DNA from: Scleromitrula shiraiana
Taxonomy: Eukaryota; Ascomycota; Leotiomycetes; Helotiales; Sclerotiniaceae
DNA: 64,000 nt
Assembly (NCBI GenBank): GCA_028455995.1
Contig: JABELC010000009.1
Location: forward strand, 248,001 to 312,000
Direction of reading: 5' to 3'
Shown: piece by piece, positions 1 to 10,789 of the stretch
Layout of the letters: each line of letters opens with the position of its first letter
Numbering within the stretch: position 1 is the first letter of the stretch
Program-made: the position numbers and the translations under genes
The notes under the pieces: model-generated
Databases searched by the model: none
The model's input: the letters and a program-made list of their open reading frames with translations, nothing else
Told to the model about the DNA's origin: nothing

Positions 1-32
1 GCAACGAGAGATAGGTAATGAAGATGCGTGAG

Positions 33-166
33 TCGATGGTATACGCTCCATTGAGAAGCCTCTTATAATGCCACAATACATACGCATGTTGTCGCCGGAA
101 TACGAACTGATCAACGTTATCGGCAAATTTAAAGAAAACATCACGGATGTGTGTGTAGGTGGTTGA
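33..166 (+). CDS. C-terminal end of an unidentified gene, truncated by the window edge
   Basis: From about base 33 an open frame runs to TGA at 164-166 and ends in a protein-like tail: KPLIMPQYIRMLSPEYELIN, then VIGKFKENITDVCVGG. A TGA at 29-31 in the same frame, followed by an AG at 31-32, suggests this is a last exon preceded by an intron. The balanced amino-acid make-up argues for real coding sequence rather than chance. I do not recognise the family. The gene would converge on the DUF2841 gene, which is on the opposite strand and ends at 1049. Confidence is limited because only about 44 codons are visible. Confidence 0.4.
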
Positions 167-1048
167 TAATGATAGGATTATTGATACTATTATTATTGCA
201 GACCGGCTAAAGCCTACTAACTATATACTTTGATAACCAACAATCTCTTTTTTTCTGTTTTTCCTTCCTTCTTCGTCTTACCATATGCTATCCTCGCCCC
301 CTCCCTTCATATTAAGGAATAAAAATGTTGATGCGTTCAATGTCATTTCCGTCTCTTTTTGTATTTCGTATTCTGTAAAGATGTATTCGTATCCATGCCC
401 AAATGCAGGTACCTAGAAGGTAACTAGGTACCAATACCAATTTTCTCTCCTAATCCAATCCAACTTCATTCAGATCCATCGATCAAAAGAAAATACTCAA
501 ACTAGAACTCCTTCGTTGCATTGAACCGTATTGTATTGCATTACCACTTTTCAAAATCCAATCCCAAACGCCCGCTTTCCGTAACTCATCCATACCGACA
601 GAAGACCTCCATACCCACCCCATTCATATACTGAAATATTGTCAAAATAAGATATGTAGCCAATTGCATTCCGACCCTTGATAGATAAATGTGTAGTAGA
701 GCTATCAATACGCCCATGCATCGTTCATTAAAAACGTAAACTTTTTGCGCCGTAGCCTAAAGTGTCCGCCCAAATGGAAATCAATACATAATATAAGATG
801 AATAACAAATAATCACAAAGGAAAAAGAGATCATATGAAGGAAAACGAATCGAAGATCGCGAACAGCCACCCATCCCCTTATGATGGTATCCGCTCGCTA
901 TTGAATAGGAAAAAATGAACAACGTTGCATCCGTCCCCACGAGACTCCTGTTTGTGATGAATAACATCCTACACTAATATGCCACGCTATAATTCATGAC
1001 TGTTTCTTCTCAGTAGCTCCAATGCATCCGAGATGTCAGTCTCAACAA
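167..1048. other. Intergenic region between convergent gene ends
   Basis: There are no convincing coding frames. The stretch is AT-rich with poly-pyrimidine runs near 245-305. It probably holds the 3' untranslated regions of the left-edge gene and of the DUF2841 gene. No structural RNA or repeat was recognised. Confidence 0.5.
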
Positions 1049-3102
1049 CTAATGCAATCCGCTTTCATCTTTCAATGCCCCTTCTCCGTTTCCATATGCA
1101 CCAGTATCGGAGAACATATCATATCCATGATGAGTGATATGATGTGGATGTCCCAAACTTCCTGTGCGTAATTGATTTCCTAATCCTGAACCGTTGTCAT
1201 AACTCTGAGTTTGACGGTTAGGAAGTCCGTCGAAGTTACTATGCATTGAATGCGCATGTGAAGGCAGCACTGCATTTTGTTGCGTGTTTGGCGGAGGCAA
1301 TTGGTACGAAGTTGGGCCAAAGGATTGAGATTGTGGTGAGGTGGTGTAGTAATTTGAAGTTGGAGAACTACTACTGACACCAGGAGTGATGAATGATGGA
1401 TGCCAATTAAAACTGCTAGGTTGTTGTTGTTGCTGAGGAGCTTGATAGTGAGATGTCATAGAACTGGCGCTCATCGATCGTTGCGAATGGTCGTGGAGAG
1501 TAGGTGTTTGATCAGAGAAGCTCAAGCGCGCCGCGAATGATCCACCCACATAAGATGACGTTCCATGTTCTTCGGATTGAGAATTGTATCGGCTTCGGGG
1601 AGGAATATTATATATGCTATCATGCTCACTGTGCTGAGATGGCTGTTGTTGTATCATGTTGGGTGAGACTAGAGAATGAGGAGTCAAAATAGTTGGAGAA
1701 TCTACTTCCTGTTGCATTTCGTCTTCTTCTAATTTCATACCCTCATCAGATTCATCGTCTGAAAAATCAACCGCGTTCCTGTCACCGTACATCACACTAA
1801 CGTATGTATCGGGGCCTGGAGAGTAACATTAATTTTTGCCTCATGCCTCGAGAGTGTATAATGCGCTACTTACTGCATTCCCCGTTTTTATATCGCTCTT
1901 CTTGTTTGGCAACCTTAAAGATCTCTTTCAAGAAGGGTTTCTTGGCTGCATTTTGAGGATGATCCTTGTCGTTGAACCAGGCTGACATGACTTCCATTGT
2001 AACTTCTTCTAGTTTTCTGACATTGAGTTCCAATCTTTGAACAGTCGGACATTGCTTTTCATAAGGTTCAATGATCAATTTCAATATATGCACAAGTAAT
2101 CGAACTCTCTCTAAACAGTGAAGTTAGTTAAACACTTTGAAATACTCCACATACTTTCAAACATACCAGGTTTATACAGATGATCTGGTTCTCTGTGACG
2201 AACGGCGAATTCTCCCTCAGTACAAGGCCACCACGGTGGTGATTTTTCGGCTCCTCTTGTATACGGATAATGAGTTTGCTTTCGAGGCTCAATCAGCTTT
2301 ACGAAAGCTTTCCCCATAATTTTACAAGCAGCTTGTTGCATATCTTTGAATCTCTCAACATAAAGTTTTGTGACTTCTTCTGCATCGCCAATTCTTAACA
2401 TCTGAGTCTTTCTTTCCCGTACTGGCATTGCAAGATTTTCACCTAAGTCATATTGACGACGGTGGTTTCGTTTCGCTTTTTTTGTATCGGTAGAGTCATC
2501 ACCAGAGTCGTCGGAAGTCCGTATTCTTGCTCGACCACCTCCCCTATGTCGCTTTCCAGAGGAGGAGCTCGCACCAGAAAGCTTTCGTTGTTCCTGATCA
2601 CTCTCTATTCCTAAACCGCTATAAGAGCTTTCATGATTGTAGGCTAGGAGAATATTTGTTAACAGCGTTTCGTTTGGACGAGATAAATGATGATGACCTA
2701 CTTCTAGCATTTGAAAATGCTGAATCAAGACTTGCTCTTCTTACTGATCTGTGGAAATCAGACTTGAAATGTGATGAGAAGATCTTGGGCTGAAAAGGCG
2801 TTAAATTTGTAGATGTGAAAGTAACTTCTTTTCCGTCGTCCAATATAGCGAATAGTGCAAAATCCTTGACGGGCGCTCTAACACAACATTTTAGACTGTC
2901 CTCCACGCTCTATTGGCACATTAGTCAAATCACGTTTGCAGTTATTCAAGAGACGTACGAGAGGATAAGGATGCGGGCGGTGAGTTGCTATAGAGTTGGG
3001 GCGAGTTTCGGATTGCGGTTGGCTGCAGTCAAAAGATCTTTCAGGGGCATTTGACCAGTTATCGCGCCCATAGAGCTGTAATGGGTTCGCATGAAGAACC
3101 AT
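1049..3102 (-). CDS. DUF2841 / YDR124W-like helical-bundle protein
   Basis: Five exons join in frame: 3102-2959, 2909-2702, 2643-2167, 2110-1874 and 1815-1049, giving about 610 residues. The introns (49, 58, 56 and 58 nt) have GT-AG borders; intron 3 carries a clear CTAAC branch point. The conserved core, roughly residues 200-355, includes MQQAACKIMGKAFVKLIEP, EKSPPWWP, REPDHLYKPERVRLLVHIL and KPFLKEIFKVAKQEE. This matches the fungal family represented by yeast YDR124W and the Aspergillus fumigatus hrmA-associated cluster protein (established knowledge, from memory). The region before the core is Ser-rich with a basic RKRHRGG-type patch; the tail is rich in Gln, Ser and His and probably disordered. 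Biochemical function is unknown; nuclear action is only a guess from the basic and low-complexity segments. The ATG at 3102 is the first in the frame that splices cleanly into the core. Confidence 0.85.
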
Positions 3103-3577
3103 TGTGAAGGTATAGAATGATACGCAAGGGTGGGGGCGGTGAGATTACAAGTCGAGCTATCGTAATGATCATATACTTGACAAGATGAAAGGTTGAAATA
3201 AATGGTCCGTGATGGATAGTAAGGTATAAATCTAATAAGACTACTAGCTGATGACTAGAATGTGGCGTAGCTATTAGTGAGAATTAACCATAGAAATAAT
3301 TGGCGAGTCTGCAAGGAGGGTTATGAGACATAAAGAAGAAAAAGAAAACGCAGCTAACCAGTCAATATTAGTATCATGCGCTCATGCGAGATCGTGGGGA
3401 CAAAAACCAGTGGCGCTTTATGTCTGGAAAATACGGCGGATGGCTTGGTAACACAAGCCAGCGTCTAGACTTGGATAGGTGGGGGATTAGGATTATCGAT
3501 TGAGGCGTCAAGACGAGATTATGGCGGAGTGAGTTGTAAAAGCATGAGGCCAAGAGCAATTATTAACCAGGTGTGCC

Positions 3578-3650
3578 GACCGAAAGGTCTCTCCCGAAAC
3601 GAGAGTCCGTACACGAAGCCGTGCGGACCGATTACCGGAGTCGGTATTGG
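3578..3650. other. Cluster of four consecutive GC-rich hairpins
   Basis: Read on the plus strand: GACC-GAAA-GGTC (3578-3589, a GNRA-type loop); CTCTC/GAGAG (3589-3605); GTCCG/CGGAC enclosing CAC/GTG (3605-3628); and CCGA-TACCG/CGGTA-TTGG (about 3628-3650) with one bulge and a G-T pair. All four lie within about 73 bases of otherwise AT-rich DNA. The stems are seen directly; transcription, strand and function are unknown. It could be a structured RNA, a palindromic mobile relic or chance. Confidence 0.5.
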
Positions 3651-5235
3651 CCCCGATGATTCGCGAAGATAGTGAGAAGAATAAGTAAGACGGAGCACGT
3701 ATTTCTTGTGAAGTCTGTATAAGAAGACGGCAATATTCAATTGTTAGAGATAGAGGAAGTTGATCTCGTTTGCAGGGTTGAGAGACCTTTGCTTGTACTG
3801 CCCGCAGATATTTGATTGTCTTTGGCTGCCGCTATTAACAATCGAATACAAGGGTTGAGAACCGGCTATTACTCCTTGAAAATTTATCGGAAAGCAGAAG
3901 TAATTGTCTATAAACTTTTGGCCGTTTAGGACCCTGAAACCCGGCAAATGCAATAAACACGCGGGGAAATGAAATTGTAGTGAGACAGGTAGCCAAGCAA
4001 CCGTGAATCAGTGGAGGTACCAAATATATAATGTGTTTTTGTGATCGATCCCTCGAAATGAATATGTATGTATGTAGATGATAGATCAGGTACATCTAGA
4101 AGAGTTCAAAATAGAGATTCGGAGAGAAAAGGAAGAGAGGAAAAGATTTTGCTAAAAAAACGGATAGAGGGTGCTTTAAAATATTTCGAATAAATCCCGT
4201 CAAGGTGTGTGTGTAGCAGAAGACCGCATAAGGGAAGACGAGTGAGGGGGCGGTACGTAGTGTATGACAAAACAAAATATTTCCAAGAACTACAGGACAA
4301 GTACATCAATACCTGGGTAGGACTTTCTTTTTTGCATTCGAATTTAAATGAGGCAGAAATAAAACATATTGGCGATGCGTTGGTTAGATTCCGTTTACAG
4401 TACTCGATTTTCTGCTGTGCTTCTATACTACTATTTTCCTGTGGTCTGTGATGCACTATGCATCGGGAACTTGGGTTTTTGGTCGCTGTTCGCTGTTCAC
4501 TGCTCGTTGTGGCATTCACACTCTTTATATTGAGAATGTCGTGCTACAAAGTATGGGTAAACACTAATCTTACATTCGCAACTTGCGACTCGTTGAGTTG
4601 TTGGAAAAGCAGCGCCCGATTAATACCAGGACAGAATTGATACTCCATGTTTGATGTAGTAAGAAAATCGGCAGCTATACCATGCAACGGTTCCTGGGGT
4701 TTCAAAATACCCTTGGAGGTTGCCTCGCCAGGTTGCCATCGTGTATTACTCGGCTTATTGGGTGACTCCGTGATACGGTACGTACCCGAGAGCAACGCTG
4801 ATAATAGACTCGACATCAATTCGGGATCTCTCCACTATAGAGGTACATGCATCTCCGTGAATACGTTGAGTGTGCGACTAAGTACGCATTTAACCGCAAG
4901 TTTGCACAAATATTGATGTCAGTGCAGATGCAAAATGCAGGCAATCATAAATGGTATGGCTTTTCCTGCCTGTTTCGTTCTTTTTAATAAGCAGGCGTCA
5001 AGGGGAGGGGGGGAAGAGGGGGGGAGGGAAAACATACCCTAGGCAATGCAATTGGTGCTGATATTTATTCTAGGTAAAAGAATGAATAGAACGTTCGATA
5101 TACAATACTTAGGTAGGATCTAGAATCTTTTTAAAAGAAAACGTGGAGAACCGTGGGGAGTGGTAAAGGGGTGATGCTTCGGAGATGGTTCTGAGCCACC
5201 TATAAATGGCGTCAAAAGAAACTTGAGAGGATGAT

Positions 5236-5264
5236 TTTATTATTATTATTATTATTATTATTAT
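5236..5264. repeat. (ATT)n microsatellite, about 10 units
   Basis: An uninterrupted ATT run is seen directly in intergenic DNA. Confidence 0.9.
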
Positions 5265-8200
5265 CGTATAGTTTTTTGCTTTTCAAAAGGTTATTAGCGA
5301 CGTACACTAGGTAGTCCCGAGGTAGGTCATTGTCCGATTGTTATGACCTACTCGACCCTACTTACCTTGTTAGTTAGCACCATAGTTTGCTATACCTAGC
5401 TCGATTACTAATCGCGGAAGGAAATATCTATGAATACGTACAACTTGAACAACCATGGGGATCGTTACATATGTTTACTACATCAATACAACAATACAAC
5501 AATACAATATCGAAGCACTATTTGAATTTATTCCTTTTCATAAGTTGTATGACTGCTACTTAACAACTGCATTCACATTTAACCTCTCATTTTGCGGGGT
5601 CGGAAAACGCCTAAACATTGAGTCCCTTCCAAAAGAAATAAGAGAAGTGCAGTAAAACAACCAGCTAACCAGGTAATTGACAATGAATTTCTCTATTGGC
5701 AACTAAGAAATGCCGGTAGCACTACCTTCTATATCCCCAATCTCCTTGCATCTCGTTTACACTCCCTTACCCGCCGATTTACTTTAATTTGTACGACATT
5801 AAGCCGGCACTTTCAATCTTCCCCAACCAATGACCGAATAATAGGTTTTCCAAGCACCCTGTCAAGCTTGAATAGTTGCCCTTCTAGCTCATAGCAGGCT
5901 AGCAGCTAATTGAAAAAAAGTAAACTAAAGTCTCCGGAGCAGATGAGATCGTCTGATCTACCCATATTAAAAAACAAATGGTTGAATCCCTGTTTGTGCA
6001 TACATATGGTTCCCGCTGAACCTACAGCGGCATCGAGAGAAAGAATGTTTTACTTTTTCAGTGTACCGAACTTAAAAGCAGATAAACTTCCAATGCCCTC
6101 TTTCAAAAGCTGCACCGAAAAGATTTGGTGATACACAATGACGGAACTCTTACAACATAAACCTGCCGACCGGTAAAACTTGAATAATCGCTACCGTGCT
6201 TTAAATTTCTCGGGAGAGACTGTGTACCTACTATACCACTGATCAGGGGCATCTCCTAAAAGTTCTTAAGCAATCATTGTAGTTTACAAGATTCTAGCAG
6301 GCAAAATAGAGACTCGGCAAGGTCTGTGTCATGTTGCCCATCATTCTACGCCAATAGATCGCAGTTTATTCTGATACTCTTGTTCTTAAGCTCGTTCTAG
6401 AACACCATGGATCTGAGAATACAGAACTGGACTTTCAGACTATGATTCCATACAGTGGGTTTTGATTTGTCTGAATCGATGCAGTAGACCCTAAAAGTAT
6501 ACATACTTTCAAGAAACCCCTCTTCAAGCGACTGTACCAAATAGCTACAAGAAGCCTTGTTACATTACAATGCATTTGAATATCTTAGAGAACAACTGAA
6601 GAGGAGCTCAAAAGTCTCGTACGATTGCGGATTTCCTTGATATGGTATCACCAATGCATACTTTTTACATACGGCGACATCTACATTGAAGACTTTAGAC
6701 GATTAAAATCTGTTTATTACCACCAATATGGTTACATTTACGGAATAATTAATCCTTCGTTTCCTGGACTCCAGATACCCAGTCAGGTAGAATGAAAAAC
6801 CATACACAAACTCGCATGTGTTCTTCGAGTTATGTATGATGTCATCAATATATCCTCGTATTCTCCTTTCTATTTCTGTGCACACAAGTGTGCGGTGGTG
6901 GAGGCTATCCCGCCGGAGAACTTAACTATTTTCACATACTTCGTACAAGAGAACTGAAACGCTTGCGAACATTCACCCGTTATCACATGCCATATATGAA
7001 ATATATTATCCGAAGGCCTTCAACCATTTTCAGATCTTACCACTGCAATAATGCAAAAACCTGCGGTAACACAAATAATCCTTCCAAAATCTCACCAAAT
7101 CCTTCCTTATCTTTAGTCTGGTTTCTGCACACATGCCCTAAAATGCCGCAGTTGATTACCCATCATCAGACTTTTCCAACTTTCTATTCATTTGAGTTTT
7201 TTTCTGGCCGCCATTCAAATATTTAGATGTCTTTCCACCTTGACTATTCTTCACAACAGAGTCGTATCCCCCTCCTTTACAACCGCCACAATTAAAATAG
7301 ACGCGGAGTCGGCTCAAACTCCCTCATATTACACCACGATCAGGTGCTACATGATTGTATAGTTCCACGTTTTCTGCTCGATCTTTATTAGATAGATGTA
7401 CCTACTTCAAATGTATCTCCTTACACAACATATGGATTTTGTATCCCAACAAATCTTTTGCTCTCAACTTCATCTTTTTTTCCCTCTTTTCCCTCTTTTC
7501 TCACACGACAAATTACGAATGTTAGTTAGACTTAGCAAAGTGACACGGCATATTTTACAATTAACAATCGTGCAAGTTACCTTTCGTAAGCAAATAGTTT
7601 TGGTGTAGGTCATTTCTTAAATCCAAAATACCAGACGAAGTACTTTCACTCCATGGTCTTGAAAATATAAAAATATCAAGGTTAATTGCAGGTCTCCAGC
7701 CTTTTGTTAGACAGAACCATACTTTTCTTTGACATGGCGTACCGTTCCATCACGAGATAACCTTGGGCTGCTTATGCTCATGCCTTGCTTATCACTATAC
7801 CATACAATTATTTCACACCACAAGTTTCACAAGTTGATGCTAAAGATTATTGACGACCATCAAGGACTGGCTTATTTTGTTACCATCGCATTAGCTCTTC
7901 CATATCTCACTCATCCCATTCCATGCAATATTCATACCCTACAACTCTTTTCCACCTTATGTTCCACAGAATGATACTACATAAATAATCTATCCTATCT
8001 ATTCATTCACCTTACCCTATAATCCATCTGCCACCCCGGACATTCCCCCTATCTCAACTGAATGAATACTTCCTATCTACATACATTTCAACAATATTAT
8101 ACATATACACCCGAAAACATGGTCTGATGTTTTTTTAAAGATGCGTTCGTCCGTCCGTCAGTCCGTCCATTAGTTTCAATGTGACCATCTCCGACTCCGC

Positions 8201-9548
8201 CGCCTTCGCAATCTTTAATTCCTTCCACTACAGCCGCAGCCGCTGTTGCAGTTTACCAGTAACATTTTGTGCGAGTCTCTTATCTTGGCAGTTATGAATG
8301 TTTACATCCTTCTCTTCAGATATCCTAACTCAATTGTTTGTATAATCATCATTATAGTGTTGTTCCCCTTAACACTTAATATCTATCTTGTATCTATGTA
8401 TTTGCCTATATTTAAAACAGTATATGATTAGCAAGCACACTCAAATCACCGAATCATGATTTTCTATGTGAACAGTTTCAAATATAAGAGAAAATAATTT
8501 AAATTGTATTGTCGCTCTTTTAATCAACTTAATTCCTTAACTAAACTGTATTACTCTAGACAGCACGCATCCGTAAACATCCGACTAGTCTCTATCTTGA
8601 CATGCAATACTGTGAATCCCACTCAATAGCCTTAGCAAAACCCAATTCAACCCAACAAGCTCAAACTTACTCATCTTATCCCATTCCATCCCATCCTTTC
8701 TCACAACAACTCTCTGACCACAACCATAACATCACCCTATAAATCGTATCAAAATCATCCCATCCATCCATCCTATTCCAACCCACCCACCAATAAAACC
8801 CATTTCCAAACTCCCAACCTCCAACACCCAACACCCAACGTCCAACCCAAAATCACCCTCTCAGTCTCAATCATCACCCTCAATCCAACCCATCCAACAA
8901 CCGTCACACAACTCCCCTTCCTAGCTAGCCCCGTACAACCCACGCCGACTCCCCGTTCCAGCGTCCATCCTATCCCAACCACGTACAACCCACGCCCCTC
9001 CCAAACCCAACCCATCATATCCCAGGATATCAAATCTCATCACATCCCTACATACATAAATATATACATGTCATCTATGTCCCATTTACCCTTTGCGAAC
9101 CACCCAACCAAAGATAAGATAAACACGACCTGGCGGTATAAAATAGCATGGCCATGCAAAAGTAAAATGCCATCATCCCCATCCCACGGAGATGTCTCCG
9201 TATTTTTCATTCAAACCATAGATATTGATTCGCCTGCGTAATTAGGCTTATTGATGCTGTTACTGAGTTGAATGTTTGTGTTGATGTATTATTTATTTAC
9301 TGTAGAATGGTAATTCAGAATAAGTATCATGAATATACATACATATCCAGACGCAAACACCTACATAAAATCGTAAACCTCTCTAACAGCAACAGCAACA
9401 GCAAGAGCAACAGCAACGCTAGTAATAGCAACAGCGATGACAATAAATAGCAATATAAGTAACGCCAATTCGTCATTCCACTAGCTAGAGCATCATACAC
9501 ATCATACACATCAAAACATACTATCATATGATCCATCTCATATCACTT

Positions 9549-9628
9549 CGCATCTACCATCTACCATCTACCATCTACCATCTACCATCTACCATCCACC
9601 ATCCACCATCCACCATCCACCATCTACC
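9549..9628. repeat. Heptanucleotide minisatellite CATCTAC/CATCCAC
   Basis: About eleven head-to-tail 7-bp units. The first block reads CATCTAC; a following block of about four units has a T-to-C change (CATCCAC), showing that one variant spread within the array. Confidence 0.85.
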
Positions 9629-10148
9629 CACCAGGCCTCCGAGTGCCGAAAGCCTTACAGCGTACCACGCGTTTTCCTCATACATGGGTGCTTAACCGCA
9701 GGTACTTACTTACTTACTTACTTACACGAGGTAAGTATATAGAATGAGTCGCCATCACCATCATCATCATCATCAATAACAGCAGCAACAATAATATAAT
9801 CCAAACAAAATCACTAGCCCAGCCCAGCCCAGTCCAAATCGGCCAAACCTAAAACTACCTACAAGTACCATCCATCCATCCGGTATATAAATATCATCAT
9901 CAGATACTACTAGTAATTAGTAGCTGCCCCTGCCAGTGGCAGTGTCGGAGCTCTCGAACTTGTTCACAGCCGTGCGATAGAGGGCTTTGGTTTCCTTCTT
10001 TCTGTATATATATATATATCTACTAGTACGTATGGAACTTGAAATTGGAATGTTTATTTATATTTATATTTATATCCTAATCCATAAACCATAAACGCTA
10101 GTGATTCTCATCATCCTCGCCGAGCCCGATCTTTCTTTCCTAGTTAAT

Positions 10149-10216
10149 ACCTTACCTTTCCTTACCTTTCCTTACATTTCCTTACCTTACCTTTCCTTAC
10201 CTTTCCTTTCCTTACC
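10149..10216. repeat. CCTTACCTTT-type short tandem repeat
   Basis: Imperfect repeats of CCTTAC and CCTTT words about 10 bp apart are seen directly. They are not a telomere repeat. Confidence 0.7.
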
Positions 10217-10789
10217 CAACCCAACCAAACCCAATTAAAACCATATAACTCACCCATCCAGCTACCTATGTACCAATCCATAAATAAATAAATTTATATA
10301 TATATCTATATCTACTAGTAGTAAGTAGCCTTAAACAACCCGACCATTCAAGTTTAAGCTACTAGTACCAGTAGTCATAAATCTCCACTGCATGATGCAA
10401 TACCGTGACTCTAAGGAAGCGATGACTTGAAATGTACAATTGTGATTTTAATTTCGTTCAATTCGATTTATTTTAATGTAATTTATTTGAAGTTTTGATA
10501 TAATTTGATTTGATTTTATTTACTAATACTTGTATACAATTTCACCTTCCCAACCGATTCATTGCTGAATAGAGCATCTCCTTTATGTATTCTCCGCGTT
10601 TGTTTTTCTCATCTCCGAGTCTGTCGTACTAGTATTTACAGGATGGATGGATGGATGGATAGATGGATGAATGAGTCAATATACACAAACCACCTCTCTT
10701 ACTCTTACTCTTCCCCATCCCCATTCACCCTCTCCTCCTTCCCCTCCATCTTCATCTTCATCTTCATCTTCAACCCCCCCAATCCATTA

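Larger units (their letters stand above)
3103..8600. other. Gene-poor AT-rich stretch
   Basis: No reading frame here looks like a conserved protein. The longest (137 codons on the minus strand at 4106-4519; 112 codons on the plus strand at 6888-7226) have unbalanced composition and no recognisable motif. The notable contents are a cluster of GC-rich hairpins at 3578-3650 and an ATT microsatellite at 5236-5264. The rest is featureless to my reading; it may hold the DUF2841 promoter, non-coding transcripts or decayed repeats. Confidence 0.5.
8600..10789. other. Low-complexity intergenic DNA downstream of the ABC transporter
   Basis: C-rich and A-rich simple sequence dominates: repeated CCATCC and CCCAACC words at 8690-9030, CAACAG repeats near 9385-9435, a heptamer array at 9549-9628, ACTT repeats near 9708-9725, and a CCTTACCTTT array at 10149-10216. 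I see no protein-like frame. It contains the 3' flank of the transporter gene that ends at 10790. Confidence 0.6.

Noticed and set aside
8773..9033. 86-codon Gly/Trp/Val-rich minus-strand frame
   Set aside because: Translation of CCAACCC simple sequence; no protein-like pattern.
10149..10216. Possible telomere-like repeat
   Set aside because: The CCTTACCTTT words do not match the fungal TTAGGG/CCCTAA repeat.
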